Source: Marinomonas balearica (lineage in GTDB: Bacteria > Pseudomonadota > Gammaproteobacteria > Pseudomonadales > Marinomonadaceae). Taken from it: a stretch of 64,000 nt of DNA. Both the position numbers and the translations under genes were made by a program. Positions 27,504 through 36,577 of this stretch are shown piece after piece (position 1 is the first letter of the stretch; every line of letters starts with the position of its first letter). The notes below the pieces were generated by a model that was not told where the DNA came from, searched no databases, and saw only the letters and a list, made by a program, of their open reading frames with translations. The stretch covers positions 671,823 to 735,822 of the forward strand of contig NZ_SNXC01000009.1 in the NCBI RefSeq assembly GCF_004362145.1, in the 5' to 3' direction.

Positions 27504-28262
27504 TTATTCTTGATTGTCTGCTTTTTTGCTGTCTTTTTCAGATGGCGTCAGATTAGCTTCTCGTTGAACGGCTGCTAAAACACCTCGTAAAATTCCCAGT
27601 TCTTGTTTTTCTGGGCGGGAGCGATTAAAGAAACGTTGTAGCTTTTCTAATACTTTTCCCGGGTGGTTTTTAATAATAAAATTTAAGCCGTACAGTGTTT
27701 CTTCTAAGTGTTCATGGAACAAATCCATCTCTTTCTTGCGAGGATACTCAGGCGTTTCTTTATTGTGAGTCGCTTTATCTTGATTTGCCATCCAGATTTC
27801 ATAAGCGATGATTTGTACTGCCTGTGAAATATTCAGCACTGGGTATTCGTCGTTTGCATCGATGTAGACTTGACGGTGGCATTGAGCAATTTCTTCGTTT
27901 AATAACCCTGTGGTTTCACGACCGAATACGATAGCAACATCGTGTTGCTTTGCCTCAGGAATAACTGCTTCAGCACATTCTCGAGCATTCATAATAGGAA
28001 GCTGAAAAGTCCTATGACGAGCGCTTGTGCCTATTACTAAGCTGCAATCAGCAATTGCGTGTTCAAGAGAACTGACAATAGTTGCGTTTTCCAATAAGTC
28101 GACAGCGCCTGCTGCGCGACTGGTCGCTTCATCAGAAGGGTAGTTGTTCGGGTCAACCAAATACAGATTGGATAACCCCATGTTTTTCATTGCACGCGCT
28201 ATAGCACCCACATTTCCGGGATGGAAAGTATTGATTAAAACGATTCTGATGTTACTTAGCAT
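27504..28262 (-). CDS. trmJ: tRNA (cytidine/uridine-2'-O-)-methyltransferase TrmJ
   Basis: TrmJ is a SPOUT methyltransferase that modifies ribose 32 of tRNA anticodon loops with AdoMet. The 252-residue protein shows IVLINTFHPGNVGAIARAMK at the N-terminus, VFGRETTGL in the knot region and the conserved YPVLNISQAVQIIAYEI. It lies downstream of the J-domain gene with a 25-bp gap, so the two may be co-transcribed. Confidence 0.94.
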   Translation of the reverse strand: MLSNIRIVLINTFHPGNVGAIARAMKNMGLSNLYLVDPNNYPSDEATSRAAGAVDLLENATIVSSLEHAIADCSLVIGTSARHRTFQLPIMNARECAEAVIPEAKQHDVAIVFGRETTGLLNEEIAQCHRQVYIDANDEYPVLNISQAVQIIAYEIWMANQDKATHNKETPEYPRKKEMDLFHEHLEETLYGLNFIIKNHPGKVLEKLQRFFNRSRPEKQELGILRGVLAAVQREANLTPSEKDSKKADNQE

Positions 28263-28287
28263 GGAACTTGATTATCTCTTTTTGGCC

Positions 28288-29688
28288 TTATGGACGTAAT
28301 GTGATCGAGCGTTCGGTACTGGAAAAATCGACCGTGTCCATCAAGGTGTGTTCTTGATCATTAAAAACGAAGTGTTGGCACGCGCGATGATACAGGGAAC
28401 CGGTTTCTAAAACCAATTTGTATTTCCCTCTGGGAATCGAATTTGCTGCGAGTGCTTGCTTTGCATGAAGATAGATCGCAAACGGAGCATCACCTTCTAG
28501 TGATTCGAACCGTAAGATACTCGCAACGGGTAACTGGTTTAATATTCGTAATCGACTCTTACCTAAATGCTTTTTGCTATTGTTAGTGGATTTTCTGACA
28601 AATTCACCGTGTTCTGGAGCAATACCCGGATGGCCGTAACAGCCGTAAAGCTGTGCGTTATTAAAGGAGCCAAAACCAAATTTGGATGCTTTTGCCCAGC
28701 CTGTGTGGTTTTTATATCTCAGTGCTAGCCAATTCCCTTTAGATTGCTGAACACTCACATCGGAGTTTTGCGGAATGTTAATAAGCGATGTATTAGAGGT
28801 GTTTGGCTCTGAGTACAAAGGAGTATCTTCCAATGAGTATGCATCTCCAATTCTTAAATCAGGATATAACCCTGCAATATACGTATTTTGCTCCGCCCCC
28901 ATCTGGTCATTTGAGGTGTTTAGGTCTTGCCAATACAGAGTTGCGTATATTCCAGCGGCAAAGCAACCGATGTACGAGGCCGCTTGAAATGCGAGTTTTG
29001 CCGCTCTTAACCTAATAGGGACAGCGAAAGAGCGGTCGTGTCGTTCTTCTAAGGTATTCGAATAGCCGGCACGACCTGAAAATTGATTTTGAAACGGCGG
29101 CTCGTCAAATTGATACTGTGTATCTTTTTTTATATCGGAGTCGGACGTGAAATTTTCAGAATTGAAATGATGTGTTTCTCGGTTAGGATGCGTTTCTCGG
29201 TTAGAATGTACATCCGCATAGTTTTTTTCACTGTCAAATGGCTTGTTATGCTTAAACGCTTCCTCGTACAGCGCTTTAACCCGCCTTTCGTTTAAGGTGT
29301 TTCTAGCTGTTTTGATGGCTTCTTCACGAGCTTGATCTTTTTTGGCGTTATTACGCTTCATTTCTTCGTAAGCACGCTGCCGCTCGCGAATGTATTCTTC
29401 TTGAGCGCCATCGTTCTTGAAGTTAAAACCTGACTTTTCAAAGGGTGAGGGCTTAGCTTCGTTTGTAAAGCTATAAGGCTGCCAGTCTGCGGGTTGTGTC
29501 CCGTTTTTTATGGCATCGAGTACATTTTGATAAGCAGCTTGAAGACGTTGAAATAACTCAGTTGTATCTTGATTGGGGTTCTTATCCGGATGGTACTGAC
29601 GCGCAAGGCGTCTGAAGGCCGCTTTAACGTCTTGTTCAGTCGCCGTTGTAGGTACTTGTAATAAATGATAATCGTCTAGCAGGCTCAT
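28288..29688 (-). CDS. Membrane-anchored J-domain protein with SH3-like domain
   Basis: The 466-residue protein begins with a J domain (residues 1-65) containing the HPD triad in YHPDKNPNQD, so it should stimulate a DnaK-type ATPase. A long charged helical linker (70-225) leads to one hydrophobic segment (about 232-252, LAFQAASYIGCFAAGIYATLY). Beyond it an SH3-like domain (about 280-340, VQQSKGNWLALRYKNHTGWA) and a beta-rich tail follow. Topology would place the J domain in the cytoplasm and the SH3 part in the periplasm. The classic glycine-rich and zinc-finger DnaJ regions are absent. Function unknown. Confidence 0.78.
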   Translation of the reverse strand: MSLLDDYHLLQVPTTATEQDVKAAFRRLARQYHPDKNPNQDTTELFQRLQAAYQNVLDAIKNGTQPADWQPYSFTNEAKPSPFEKSGFNFKNDGAQEEYIRERQRAYEEMKRNNAKKDQAREEAIKTARNTLNERRVKALYEEAFKHNKPFDSEKNYADVHSNRETHPNRETHHFNSENFTSDSDIKKDTQYQFDEPPFQNQFSGRAGYSNTLEERHDRSFAVPIRLRAAKLAFQAASYIGCFAAGIYATLYWQDLNTSNDQMGAEQNTYIAGLYPDLRIGDAYSLEDTPLYSEPNTSNTSLINIPQNSDVSVQQSKGNWLALRYKNHTGWAKASKFGFGSFNNAQLYGCYGHPGIAPEHGEFVRKSTNNSKKHLGKSRLRILNQLPVASILRFESLEGDAPFAIYLHAKQALAANSIPRGKYKLVLETGSLYHRACQHFVFNDQEHTLMDTVDFSSTERSITLRP

Positions 29689-29891
29689 CAGTAATCAGTC
29701 ATTGCCTTATAATGACGAAACATTATGCCCGAAGTCGTTCTCTGCGCAAACCACAGAAGTGGCCCAGCGCCAAAAATGTGGATCTACACAGGGCCTAGTA
29801 ATCTTTGATTTTACAGATATTTTATTACGTAACCTTGCAATTTTAGGCGAATTTAACAAGTATACGTTGTTTGATTTTAGTTGAGTGTTGC

Positions 29892-30398
29892 ATGAATACT
29901 GAAAAAAATAGAAATTCTTTATCGCATCTTGATGCAAAAGGGCAAGCTCATATGGTTGATGTGGGCAGCAAAGAAGTTACTGAACGCTCTGCAACAGCGA
30001 GAGCGCTTGTTGAAATGAAGCCTGAGACTTTATTAAAGGTCATAGATGGCGGCTTACCTAAAGGCGACGTGCTTGCGACCGTTCGAATTGCAGGTATTCA
30101 AGCAGCGAAGAAAACGTCGGATTTGGTGCCACTTTGCCACCCTCTGATGCTGACTAAAATTACACTTGATATAGAAGCCATCAATGAAACGCAGATTGAA
30201 ATTCGATGTACTTGTAAACTCAGTGGAAAGACTGGTGTGGAAATGGAAGCATTGACCGGCGTTAGCGTTGCGGCTCTCACTCTTTATGATATGTGTAAGG
30301 CAGTTGATAAAGGGATTCTTATCAAAGAAACGTGTTTGCTTACGAAAACAGGTGGCAAAAGTGGCGATTGGGTAAATGAACAAGAAGGAAATGTTTAA
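29892..30398 (+). CDS. moaC: Cyclic pyranopterin monophosphate synthase MoaC
   Basis: MoaC converts the MoaA product to cPMP in molybdenum cofactor synthesis. Conserved stretches [30 protein letters not shown] and [23 protein letters not shown] (only its parts quoted) identify it. The frame extends to a TTG at 29871 but the ATG at 29892 gives the family start (168 residues). moaA is not in view. The stop overlaps the moaD start by one base. Confidence 0.95.
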   Translation: MNTEKNRNSLSHLDAKGQAHMVDVGSKEVTERSATARALVEMKPETLLKVIDGGLPKGDVLATVRIAGIQAAKKTSDLVPLCHPLMLTKITLDIEAINETQIEIRCTCKLSGKTGVEMEALTGVSVAALTLYDMCKAVDKGILIKETCLLTKTGGKSGDWVNEQEGNV

Positions 30399-30652
30399 TG
30401 GCGACGATTAAGATCGTGTATTTTGCCTCAATAAAAGAGATGTTAAATAAAGAGTCGGAAGTGCTTGATTTAGATTGCCCGATCACTATCGGGGAGCTTA
30501 AGAATCTATTGTCACAAAAATATGCTCAACCTGAGCTGGCTTCAACAAAAACGAAAGCCGCGATAGATCAGGAGTTTGCTCGGGATGGCGATGTTGTTGA
30601 TCCTTCATCATCAAAAGAGGTGGCCTTTTTTCCGCCTGTGACAGGGGGCTAG
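30398..30652 (+). CDS. moaD: Molybdopterin synthase sulfur carrier subunit MoaD
   Basis: The 84-residue ubiquitin-fold protein ends in the diglycine tail (FFPPVTGG) that is thiocarboxylated by MoeB and donates sulfur to cPMP. IKIVYFASIKEML and FARDGDVVDPSSSKEVAFFP fit the family. It overlaps moaC by one base (TAATG) and is followed by moaE one base later, so the three genes are translated from one message. Confidence 0.94.
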   Translation: MATIKIVYFASIKEMLNKESEVLDLDCPITIGELKNLLSQKYAQPELASTKTKAAIDQEFARDGDVVDPSSSKEVAFFPPVTGG

Positions 30653-30653
30653 A

Positions 30654-31142
30654 ATGAGTAATAATTTGACCGGAAAAACATCCATAATAGTTCAGTCTGA
30701 AGACTTTTCTGTTCCTGATTTATACAGTCATTTAGCATCGAGCGGTGATACTGGTGGGGTTGTGATGTTTGTTGGTTTGGTCAGAGATTTTGCTCATGTT
30801 AACACCTCATCCAATGGCGACTCCAATGCGGTATTTGAGTTAGAGCACTACCCTGGGATGACAGAGCGTAACATCGAATCGATAGTAGAGGACGCGTTCC
30901 AGCGCTGGCCTTTGCAGGCGGTTTCTGTTGTGCATCGAGTGGGGAAGTTGTCCATTAACGATCAAATTGTATTTGTAGGAGTGAGTTCGGCTCATCGCGC
31001 TGAAGCATTTTCAGCGTGCGATTTTATTATGGATTACTTGAAAAGCCGGGCAGCGTTTTGGAAAAAAGAAACAGTGGATAATAAAGGGAAGTGGGTTGAG
31101 GCAAAAGATCAGGATGAGCTAAGTCTGAATCGATGGAAATGA
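30654..31142 (+). CDS. moaE: Molybdopterin synthase catalytic subunit MoaE
   Basis: MoaE forms the heterotetrameric molybdopterin synthase with MoaD. The 162-residue protein has GGVVMFVGLVRDF, LEHYPGMTERNIESI, VVHRVGKLSINDQIVFVGVS and the catalytic lysines in RAAFWKKE. It is the last gene of the moaCDE unit; the next gene is convergent. Confidence 0.95.
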   Translation: MSNNLTGKTSIIVQSEDFSVPDLYSHLASSGDTGGVVMFVGLVRDFAHVNTSSNGDSNAVFELEHYPGMTERNIESIVEDAFQRWPLQAVSVVHRVGKLSINDQIVFVGVSSAHRAEAFSACDFIMDYLKSRAAFWKKETVDNKGKWVEAKDQDELSLNRWK

Positions 31143-31191
31143 TCCGCTCTCTATTTATGACTTCCTGAGTTTTGCCATCCTCAACAGAGAC

Positions 31192-32439
31192 TTATACGGG
31201 CCTCAATGCTTTCTTTCTTGCACTGGCATGGCGTTCTCGATATTCAGTGTCTATATACCGGTCGGTAGTTGCCATACTGGCATGACCAGCATCTTCTCGA
31301 ACGTGCTCTTTTGGTCTTACCTTTACGTCTTCGGATATGCCTGTATGGCGTAGCCAGTGAACAGTAGCAACGCGCAGATCTTCAGCGTCCGATTTCATTC
31401 CATCGTCGCACATGCGTTGGTAAGCCGTATCGAAACAGAATTGAACAATATTTCTTACTTGTCTGGAGCTTGTCATTGCGCCTTTTCCACGATTCTTGGG
31501 AATAACAGGGGTCATTTCGGCGACCGTAGGTAAGTCTGCTAGATCCCGAAAACGCCGGTATCGTGTCAGTGCCGTTAACATTTCGTCAGAAACACTCACC
31601 AGTCGCTCTTTATTTCCTTTTGAAAGTACTTTAAACCACCAATGGCCATCAGCATCTTTGATAAAATCTCCCATAGTGGGTGCAGATCGTTCATCGGCGA
31701 CCAGTTCAGAAATACGAAGATACATTCCTAAAAGAGCATTCATAATGAACAGTGTTCGTTCATGCATTTCTGGGTCTTGATCAGCGAGCATTTCTGCTGT
31801 TTCAATGACGTAATCCCATTGGAGGTTTGATATACGTCTGACTTGGCGTCGGGTGATTTCCTTTTTTACAAATTTACTCTTCTGCCGAATCAGGGCAACC
31901 GGGTTTTGGCTCACCGCCTCTTCTTGCATTAAAAAACCATAGTACGACGATAATATTGAAAAAGTAGCGCGAATAGCGGCCTGGGAGAGAGAGAATTGAG
32001 AGGCTTTTGGGCTATCGCCGTTTCTAAATTCAACTTTTGAAATGTGTGAAACAAATGGACGCCATGCTTCATTTGAAACTCTTTGTCCCATGTGGTTCTT
32101 GTATCGAGCGACGTTCTTAGTCCCGATCCAGTCTGCTGGTGGAGCGACGCAAAAATGGATAAATTCTTCGATTTGGTCGCGCCTTAAGCTTGATGTCGGT
32201 GTGCCGTTTATGAACCACGACCACAGCATTAGTCGCTCAACCTCTCTTCTATAGGAGTTAAATGTCGCTCTTGAACCGTTATAACTGTAGATAAAGCATA
32301 AGGCGAGCTGTAAATCTCTTTTAAAATCAGGCTCATCAAGAAGCTTGATTTTAGACTGGAGTGGTTTAACTATCTGTTCAAACTGGGTAAAAGGATTCGC
32401 TAGGTGCTCTAGATTATCGATAATCGGGCTTGGCGTCAT
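31192..32439 (-). CDS. Tyrosine recombinase / site-specific integrase
   Basis: The 415-residue protein has the catalytic signature of tyrosine recombinases: an arginine in LRISELV (about 242), a lysine in VLSKGNKERLV, HWLRHTG (about 360) and GHASMATTDRYID with the nucleophilic tyrosine (about 393). A SAM-like core-binding domain precedes it (about 55-210). It stands alone between moaE and htpX, with no excisionase, phage genes or adjoining tRNA, and the tRNA array is 4 kb away. It may be a fixed host recombinase or the last gene of a lost element. I found no att repeats. Confidence 0.9.
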   Translation of the reverse strand: MTPSPIIDNLEHLANPFTQFEQIVKPLQSKIKLLDEPDFKRDLQLALCFIYSYNGSRATFNSYRREVERLMLWSWFINGTPTSSLRRDQIEEFIHFCVAPPADWIGTKNVARYKNHMGQRVSNEAWRPFVSHISKVEFRNGDSPKASQFSLSQAAIRATFSILSSYYGFLMQEEAVSQNPVALIRQKSKFVKKEITRRQVRRISNLQWDYVIETAEMLADQDPEMHERTLFIMNALLGMYLRISELVADERSAPTMGDFIKDADGHWWFKVLSKGNKERLVSVSDEMLTALTRYRRFRDLADLPTVAEMTPVIPKNRGKGAMTSSRQVRNIVQFCFDTAYQRMCDDGMKSDAEDLRVATVHWLRHTGISEDVKVRPKEHVREDAGHASMATTDRYIDTEYRERHASARKKALRPV

Positions 32440-32497
32440 TGGGGGCTCATAAGTGTAAAACTAGCATTGATAATAGCAAATATTTTATGGGAAATAA

Positions 32498-32521
32498 AAA
32501 TGCCCTCATGAGAGGGCATTT
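32498..32521 (-). terminator. Intrinsic terminator after htpX
   Basis: AAATGCCCTC and GAGGGCATTT form a 10-bp stem with a 4-nt loop; on the minus strand a T-run follows. Confidence 0.85.
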
Positions 32522-32540
32522 AGTGGTTGAAGCTCTAAGC

Positions 32541-33419
32541 TTAAAGTTGCTGTAATGCGTGTATACGCTTGTCAATGGGAGGGTGACTGGCGAACAGTTC
32601 CCCTAGCTTTGGGCTTCGACCTAGACGAATACCGAACGCAAGCATGCCGTCAGGCATGTGTGATTCTTCATGTTCTTGTTGCAACCGCGCTAGCGCAGCG
32701 ATCATTGAACCTTTACTTGCTAGGCGTGCCCCTGCCTCATCGGCGCGGAATTCGCGGTAACGGGAGAACCACATCACAATGGTCGATGCCAGAATGCCGA
32801 ACAAGATTTCGAATATGAAAGATGTAATGTAGTACGCCATTCCGACGCCACCTTCTTCATCGTCTTTGCGCATAAATTGGTCGACTGCATAGGCCGCTAT
32901 GCGTGCAAAGAACATAACGAACGTATTGACGACGCCTTGAACTAAGGTAAGCGTTACCATGTCGCCGTTTGCTACGTGGCCAACTTCATGAGCAACTACG
33001 GCTTCGATCTCATCTGGCGGAAAACGATCCATCATACCGCTTGAAACCGCCACAAGAGCGTCATTTTTGTTCCATCCCGTGGCAAAGGCGTTTGCATCGT
33101 GAGAAGGAAAGATCGCGACTTCAGGTGTTTTGATGCCAGCTTCTTTTGATATTCTTGCTACGGTTTCAAGTAGCCAAGCTTCTTTGTGGTTTTGTGGTTG
33201 GCTAATGATATTTGCGCCCGTGCTTCGTTTTGCCATCCATTTGGACATAAACAGCGAGATAAAGCTGCCGGTAAAACCAAATACGGCACAAAATATCAGC
33301 AGCGACGTCAGATTCAGCCCCGTACTTGAGATGTATCCGTCTACGCCAAGAAGGCTTAGAACAATACTCGCAACGACGAGTACGGCGATGTTGGTCGCCA
33401 AGAAAAGTAAGATACGCAT
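32541..33419 (-). CDS. htpX: Membrane zinc metalloprotease HtpX
   Basis: HtpX degrades misfolded inner-membrane proteins together with FtsH. The 292-residue protein has two N-terminal membrane helices (4-26, 37-58), the zinc motif HEVGH at 144-148 in [13 protein letters not shown], two further hydrophobic segments (about 155-215) and the third zinc ligand in [11 protein letters not shown]. Length matches the E. coli protein (293). Confidence 0.95.
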   Translation of the reverse strand: MRILLFLATNIAVLVVASIVLSLLGVDGYISSTGLNLTSLLIFCAVFGFTGSFISLFMSKWMAKRSTGANIISQPQNHKEAWLLETVARISKEAGIKTPEVAIFPSHDANAFATGWNKNDALVAVSSGMMDRFPPDEIEAVVAHEVGHVANGDMVTLTLVQGVVNTFVMFFARIAAYAVDQFMRKDDEEGGVGMAYYITSFIFEILFGILASTIVMWFSRYREFRADEAGARLASKGSMIAALARLQQEHEESHMPDGMLAFGIRLGRSPKLGELFASHPPIDKRIHALQQL

Positions 33420-33524
33420 TTAAAGCTCCAATATAGTTATATGAAAGTGAAACAGGTTTCCTATTAAGGTATTTTTTGTCTCGCTTTCTGAGCTTGATAG
33501 GGGCGTTGGAGGGTATTTCAAGGT

Positions 33525-33572
33525 AGTTGGAGAGTATAAGTGAAATTTATCACTTGCTTATACTCTCCAACT
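33525..33572. repeat. Perfect 16-bp inverted repeat with inner hairpin
   Basis: AGTTGGAGAGTATAAG (33525-33540) and CTTATACTCTCCAACT (33557-33572) are exact reverse complements; inside, AAGTGA and TCACTT can extend the stem. No T-run follows on either strand. It lies between the aminotransferase gene end and the htpX start. Confidence 0.85.
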
Positions 33573-33647
33573 GTAAATTAGCCGCCAATCAACTGCAAAA
33601 CGATTGAAGGCTTTAATGTTTGCTATAAGTGGCTAGAAACCTGTGGG

Positions 33648-34865
33648 TTACTTATTTCGCATTCGATGAAGGAAATTTGCAAACCGAGACATCGCAGGTT
33701 GCAGTTCTTCTACATGCGGTAAGAAAACGAATCGCACATGGTCGTGAGTAGGCCAGTTGAAACCGGTTCCTTGCACGATGAGTACTTTTTCCTCTTTTAA
33801 AAACTGTAGAACGATGTCGATATCATTTCGGATGTCGTACATTTTTCTGTCGAGTTTAGGGAATAAGTATAAAGCTCCTTCAGGTTGATGACAGGTTACG
33901 CCGGGAATGTCATTTAGAGTCTCCCACGCGACTTTTCGCTGCTCATAAAGTCTGCCGCCGGGCACAATCAATTCGTTTATACTTTGATACCCACCAAGCG
34001 CTGTTTGAACCGCGTGTTGAGCGGGAACGTTAGCGCAAAGGCGCATTGAGCTAAGCATGTCTAAGCCGGCAATATAATCGGAAACTCCTGTCCTTGGTCC
34101 AGTTAATATCATCCAACCTGCTCGAAAGCCTGCGGTACGGTATACCTTAGAAAGGCCACCGAACGTAATGCAGGGAATGCGCCCTTCCGTAAGTGTAGAG
34201 GTCGGTAGGTGAGTTGCTCCATCATACAAAATCTTATCGTATATTTCGTCGGAAAATAGCAATAGACCGTGTTCTTCCGCTAGGGCAACAAGGCCTTGGA
34301 GAGTTTCTTTCGAGTAAACCGCTCCTGTGGGGTTATTAGGATTAATAATAACAAGTGCTTTGGTTTTGTTACTGATCTTAGATTTTATATCTTGAAGATC
34401 AGGCTGCCATCCGTTTTCCTCGTCACATAAATAGTGTTTAACGTAACCTCCAGAAAGTGTGGCAGCAGCGGTCCATAATGGGTAGTCAGGGGCAGGGACA
34501 AGGATTTCATCACCGTCGTTTAGAAGCGCTTGCATTGCCATGACGATCAGTTCGCTCACGCCGTTTCCCATCCAGACGTGGTTAACGTCGGCAGACTTTA
34601 CGCCGAGTGCCTGATATTTTTGCATGACCGCTTTACGAGCCGAGAAAAGACCTTTCGACTCACAGTAACCTTGAGCTGTCGGTAAGTTCTTTATTACGTC
34701 TACTAGAATTTCGTCTGGTGCTTCGAATCCAAATGGGGCAGGGTTGCCTATGTTTAATTTGAGGATTCTTTGTCCTTCATCTTCCATGCGCATGGCTTCT
34801 TCTAAAACTGGGCCACGAATTTCATAACAAATGTTTGCAAGTTTATTGGATTTACGAATTAGCAC
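33648..34865 (-). CDS. alaA: PLP-dependent aminotransferase, AlaA-like
   Basis: The 405-residue class I/II aminotransferase has the PLP lysine at 240 in FGGLSKVYRTAGFRAGW and substrate/PLP motifs LNIGNPAPFGF, VPAPDYPLW and INPNNPTGAVYS. Sequence and length match glutamate-pyruvate aminotransferase AlaA (405 in E. coli), which makes alanine from pyruvate. It is divergent from msrB with about 97 bp between them. Confidence 0.92.
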   Translation of the reverse strand: MLIRKSNKLANICYEIRGPVLEEAMRMEDEGQRILKLNIGNPAPFGFEAPDEILVDVIKNLPTAQGYCESKGLFSARKAVMQKYQALGVKSADVNHVWMGNGVSELIVMAMQALLNDGDEILVPAPDYPLWTAAATLSGGYVKHYLCDEENGWQPDLQDIKSKISNKTKALVIINPNNPTGAVYSKETLQGLVALAEEHGLLLFSDEIYDKILYDGATHLPTSTLTEGRIPCITFGGLSKVYRTAGFRAGWMILTGPRTGVSDYIAGLDMLSSMRLCANVPAQHAVQTALGGYQSINELIVPGGRLYEQRKVAWETLNDIPGVTCHQPEGALYLFPKLDRKMYDIRNDIDIVLQFLKEEKVLIVQGTGFNWPTHDHVRFVFLPHVEELQPAMSRFANFLHRMRNK

Positions 34866-34962
34866 CTTGATTCCTTACTATTAACCCTCATCGATACGGC
34901 TATACTTTTACAAAACCGCAAGTTCGGTTCTAACGTACGATATTTATTTACGGAGTGTTCTT

Positions 34963-35397
34963 ATGTCTCATGATACCCCTAAGACGGGAAAAGTCACGAA
35001 ATCGGACGAGGAATGGCGTGCGCAATTGACTCAAGAGCAATATGCGGTAACTCGTCAGAAAGGAACAGAGCGTGCTTTTACAGGGCAATACGATAAATTT
35101 TATGAAGAAGGGAAGTACAATTGTGTGTGCTGCGGTGCGCCGCTTTTTACATCCGGTGCGAAGTATGACTCTGGCTGTGGTTGGCCTGCCTTTTATGAGG
35201 GAATAGAGGAAAACATAAATGAACACGAAGACAACTCTTGGATGATGCGACGTACAGAAGTCGTTTGTTCAAACTGTGATGCGCATCTTGGACATGTCTT
35301 TCCAGACGGTCCTGAGCCAACAGGGGTTCGTTACTGCATTAACTCGGCTTCTTTAACCTTTTCTGATGATGCGTCTGGTGACGATTCGACAGAGTGA
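34963..35397 (+). CDS. msrB: Peptide methionine (R)-S-oxide reductase MsrB
   Basis: MsrB repairs methionine R-sulfoxides in proteins using thioredoxin. The 144-residue protein has zinc ligands C54-x2-C57 and C102-x2-C105, the substrate loop GCGWPAF and the catalytic cysteine C125 in RYCINSASL. No signal peptide, so it is cytoplasmic. The C-terminal tail is acidic. Confidence 0.95.
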   Translation: MSHDTPKTGKVTKSDEEWRAQLTQEQYAVTRQKGTERAFTGQYDKFYEEGKYNCVCCGAPLFTSGAKYDSGCGWPAFYEGIEENINEHEDNSWMMRRTEVVCSNCDAHLGHVFPDGPEPTGVRYCINSASLTFSDDASGDDSTE

Positions 35398-35607
35398 AGC
35401 TGAGACACTTCTCTCCCTATATTGAAGGCTGACTATTATGAGTACCATACAAAAGTGCTGAGGTCTTGTATTGTCGCCGACGTGCATCACAGTGAAAGAG
35501 AAGCAAGTAACCTCGCTTTCGCCGTGATGCCCTTTATTATAGTGGTTTCTTTAGTGCTGCCACTTTAACTAATGCAATCGCGCTATTAAGAGCTTGTCTT
35601 GCTTCGC

Positions 35608-36177
35608 CTATTTTTGTAATAGCAATATTACGTTTGGATCGTTCAACAGTCTGCTCACCGTATCAGATGATAATTCGCTCATTGCTTCTTGTACTTCTTC
35701 TTGAGTTGGAAGAGATCCATACTCGTCAACTTTTTGAGAGACATAGTTTGCGCGATAGGTTTTGTTTTTAGCTTTTAGCTCCAGAGAAAGTGAATAGTCT
35801 AAAGTGGCCTCTGTTTTGAGAACTTTTTTAGCGGTTGTGTAAGAAAGTTTTGAAATTGTGACGGTAAGTGATGCAGGTGGTTGCCCACCAAGTTCTGGTT
35901 TAAAACCAAGTTTCTTCAATCCCTCTACAAGAGCCGCTTTAACGTCTCCTTTAGATGTAGGAGAAAGAAGAATATCAGCGTGCTCTCCTATACCTGTATT
36001 TATCTCTCCAATTTTACCTTCGAAAGAAGACAGGACCTTTATGTCTATGACTTTATCGTTGGTCAATGTGTTCATACTGACTTCTGGGGTTGGGGTGATG
36101 TTAATAGTGTGGGTTGTGCTTGCACAACCGCCTAGGATTAAAGTGCTGACTAATAAGGGAAGGGCGATAGACTTCAT
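35608..36177 (-). CDS. YajG-like lipoprotein
   Basis: The 189-residue product has a type II signal peptide with lipobox LGGC (Cys18) and is probably outer-membrane-anchored. The body resembles the YajG family: VKAALVEGLKKLGFKPEL, LTVTISKLSYTT and a C-terminal helix-rich end EAMSELSSDTVSRLLND. YajG proteins have no established function. The gene is divergent from the tRNA array. Confidence 0.72.
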   Translation of the reverse strand: MKSIALPLLVSTLILGGCASTTHTINITPTPEVSMNTLTNDKVIDIKVLSSFEGKIGEINTGIGEHADILLSPTSKGDVKAALVEGLKKLGFKPELGGQPPASLTVTISKLSYTTAKKVLKTEATLDYSLSLELKAKNKTYRANYVSQKVDEYGSLPTQEEVQEAMSELSSDTVSRLLNDPNVILLLQK

Positions 36178-36237
36178 GTGATTATGACTCCATATTGTAC
36201 AAAAAATATAAAAAACAACGGACTAAGTGAAAAGAGT

Positions 36238-36261
36238 AACAGTTTTTTTAAAAAAACTGTT
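36238..36261. repeat. 24-bp perfect palindrome
   Basis: AACAGTTTTTTT is followed immediately by its exact reverse complement. The last bases overlap the putative -35 box of the tRNA promoter. Confidence 0.95.
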
Positions 36262-36287
36262 GATTTTCAGATTAGTAACAGTAATAT
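36260..36287 (+). promoter_or_regulatory. Putative sigma-70 promoter of the tRNA array
   Basis: TTGATT (36260-36265), a 16-nt spacer and TAATAT (36282-36287) are followed by a GC-rich stretch ACGCACCCGC, like the discriminators of growth-rate-controlled stable RNA promoters. The first tRNA begins about 60 nt downstream of the predicted start. Confidence 0.55.
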
Positions 36288-36355
36288 ACGCACCCGCTCA
36301 CACAGCAAGGCTTCAAACGCTAAATGCCACAATTTGTGGGGTTAGTGTGTAATGT

Positions 36356-36431
36356 GTCCCATTCGTCTAGAGGCCTAGGACACCGCCCTTTCACGGCGGT
36401 AACAGGGGTTCGAACCCCCTATGGGACGCCA
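36356..36431 (+). tRNA. tRNA-Glu (UUC), copy 1
   Basis: A 76-nt cloverleaf with encoded CCA. The acceptor arms GTCCCAT/ATGGGAC pair, the anticodon loop is CTTTCAC with TTC, and the T arm GGGGTTCGAACCCC is intact. Confidence 0.97.
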
Positions 36432-36481
36432 CTTAACTTACGCGTTGAGTATAAAGAAGAAGTTTTGTAATGTGAATGCAT

Positions 36482-36556
36482 GCGGGAATAGCTCAGTGGT
36501 AGAGCACAACCTTGCCAAGGTTGGGGTCGCGAGTTCGAGCCTCGTTTCCCGCTCCA
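36482..36556 (+). tRNA. tRNA-Gly (GCC), copy 1
   Basis: A 75-nt cloverleaf with encoded CCA. Acceptor GCGGGAA pairs with TTCCCGC, the anticodon stem-loop CAACCTTGCCAAGGTTG shows GCC, and the T arm GCGAGTTCGAGCCTCGT is present. Confidence 0.96.
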
Positions 36557-36577
36557 CTTTCTACGGAAAGTAATTGT

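Noticed and set aside
29689..29891. Molybdenum cofactor riboswitch upstream of moaC
   Set aside because: The 200-bp gap shows no clear multi-stem aptamer by eye and moaA, the usual target, is not here.
32541..33423. Plus-strand ORFs opposite htpX
   Set aside because: Shadows of the protease gene, with HEVGH and zinc residues accounting for the coding strand.
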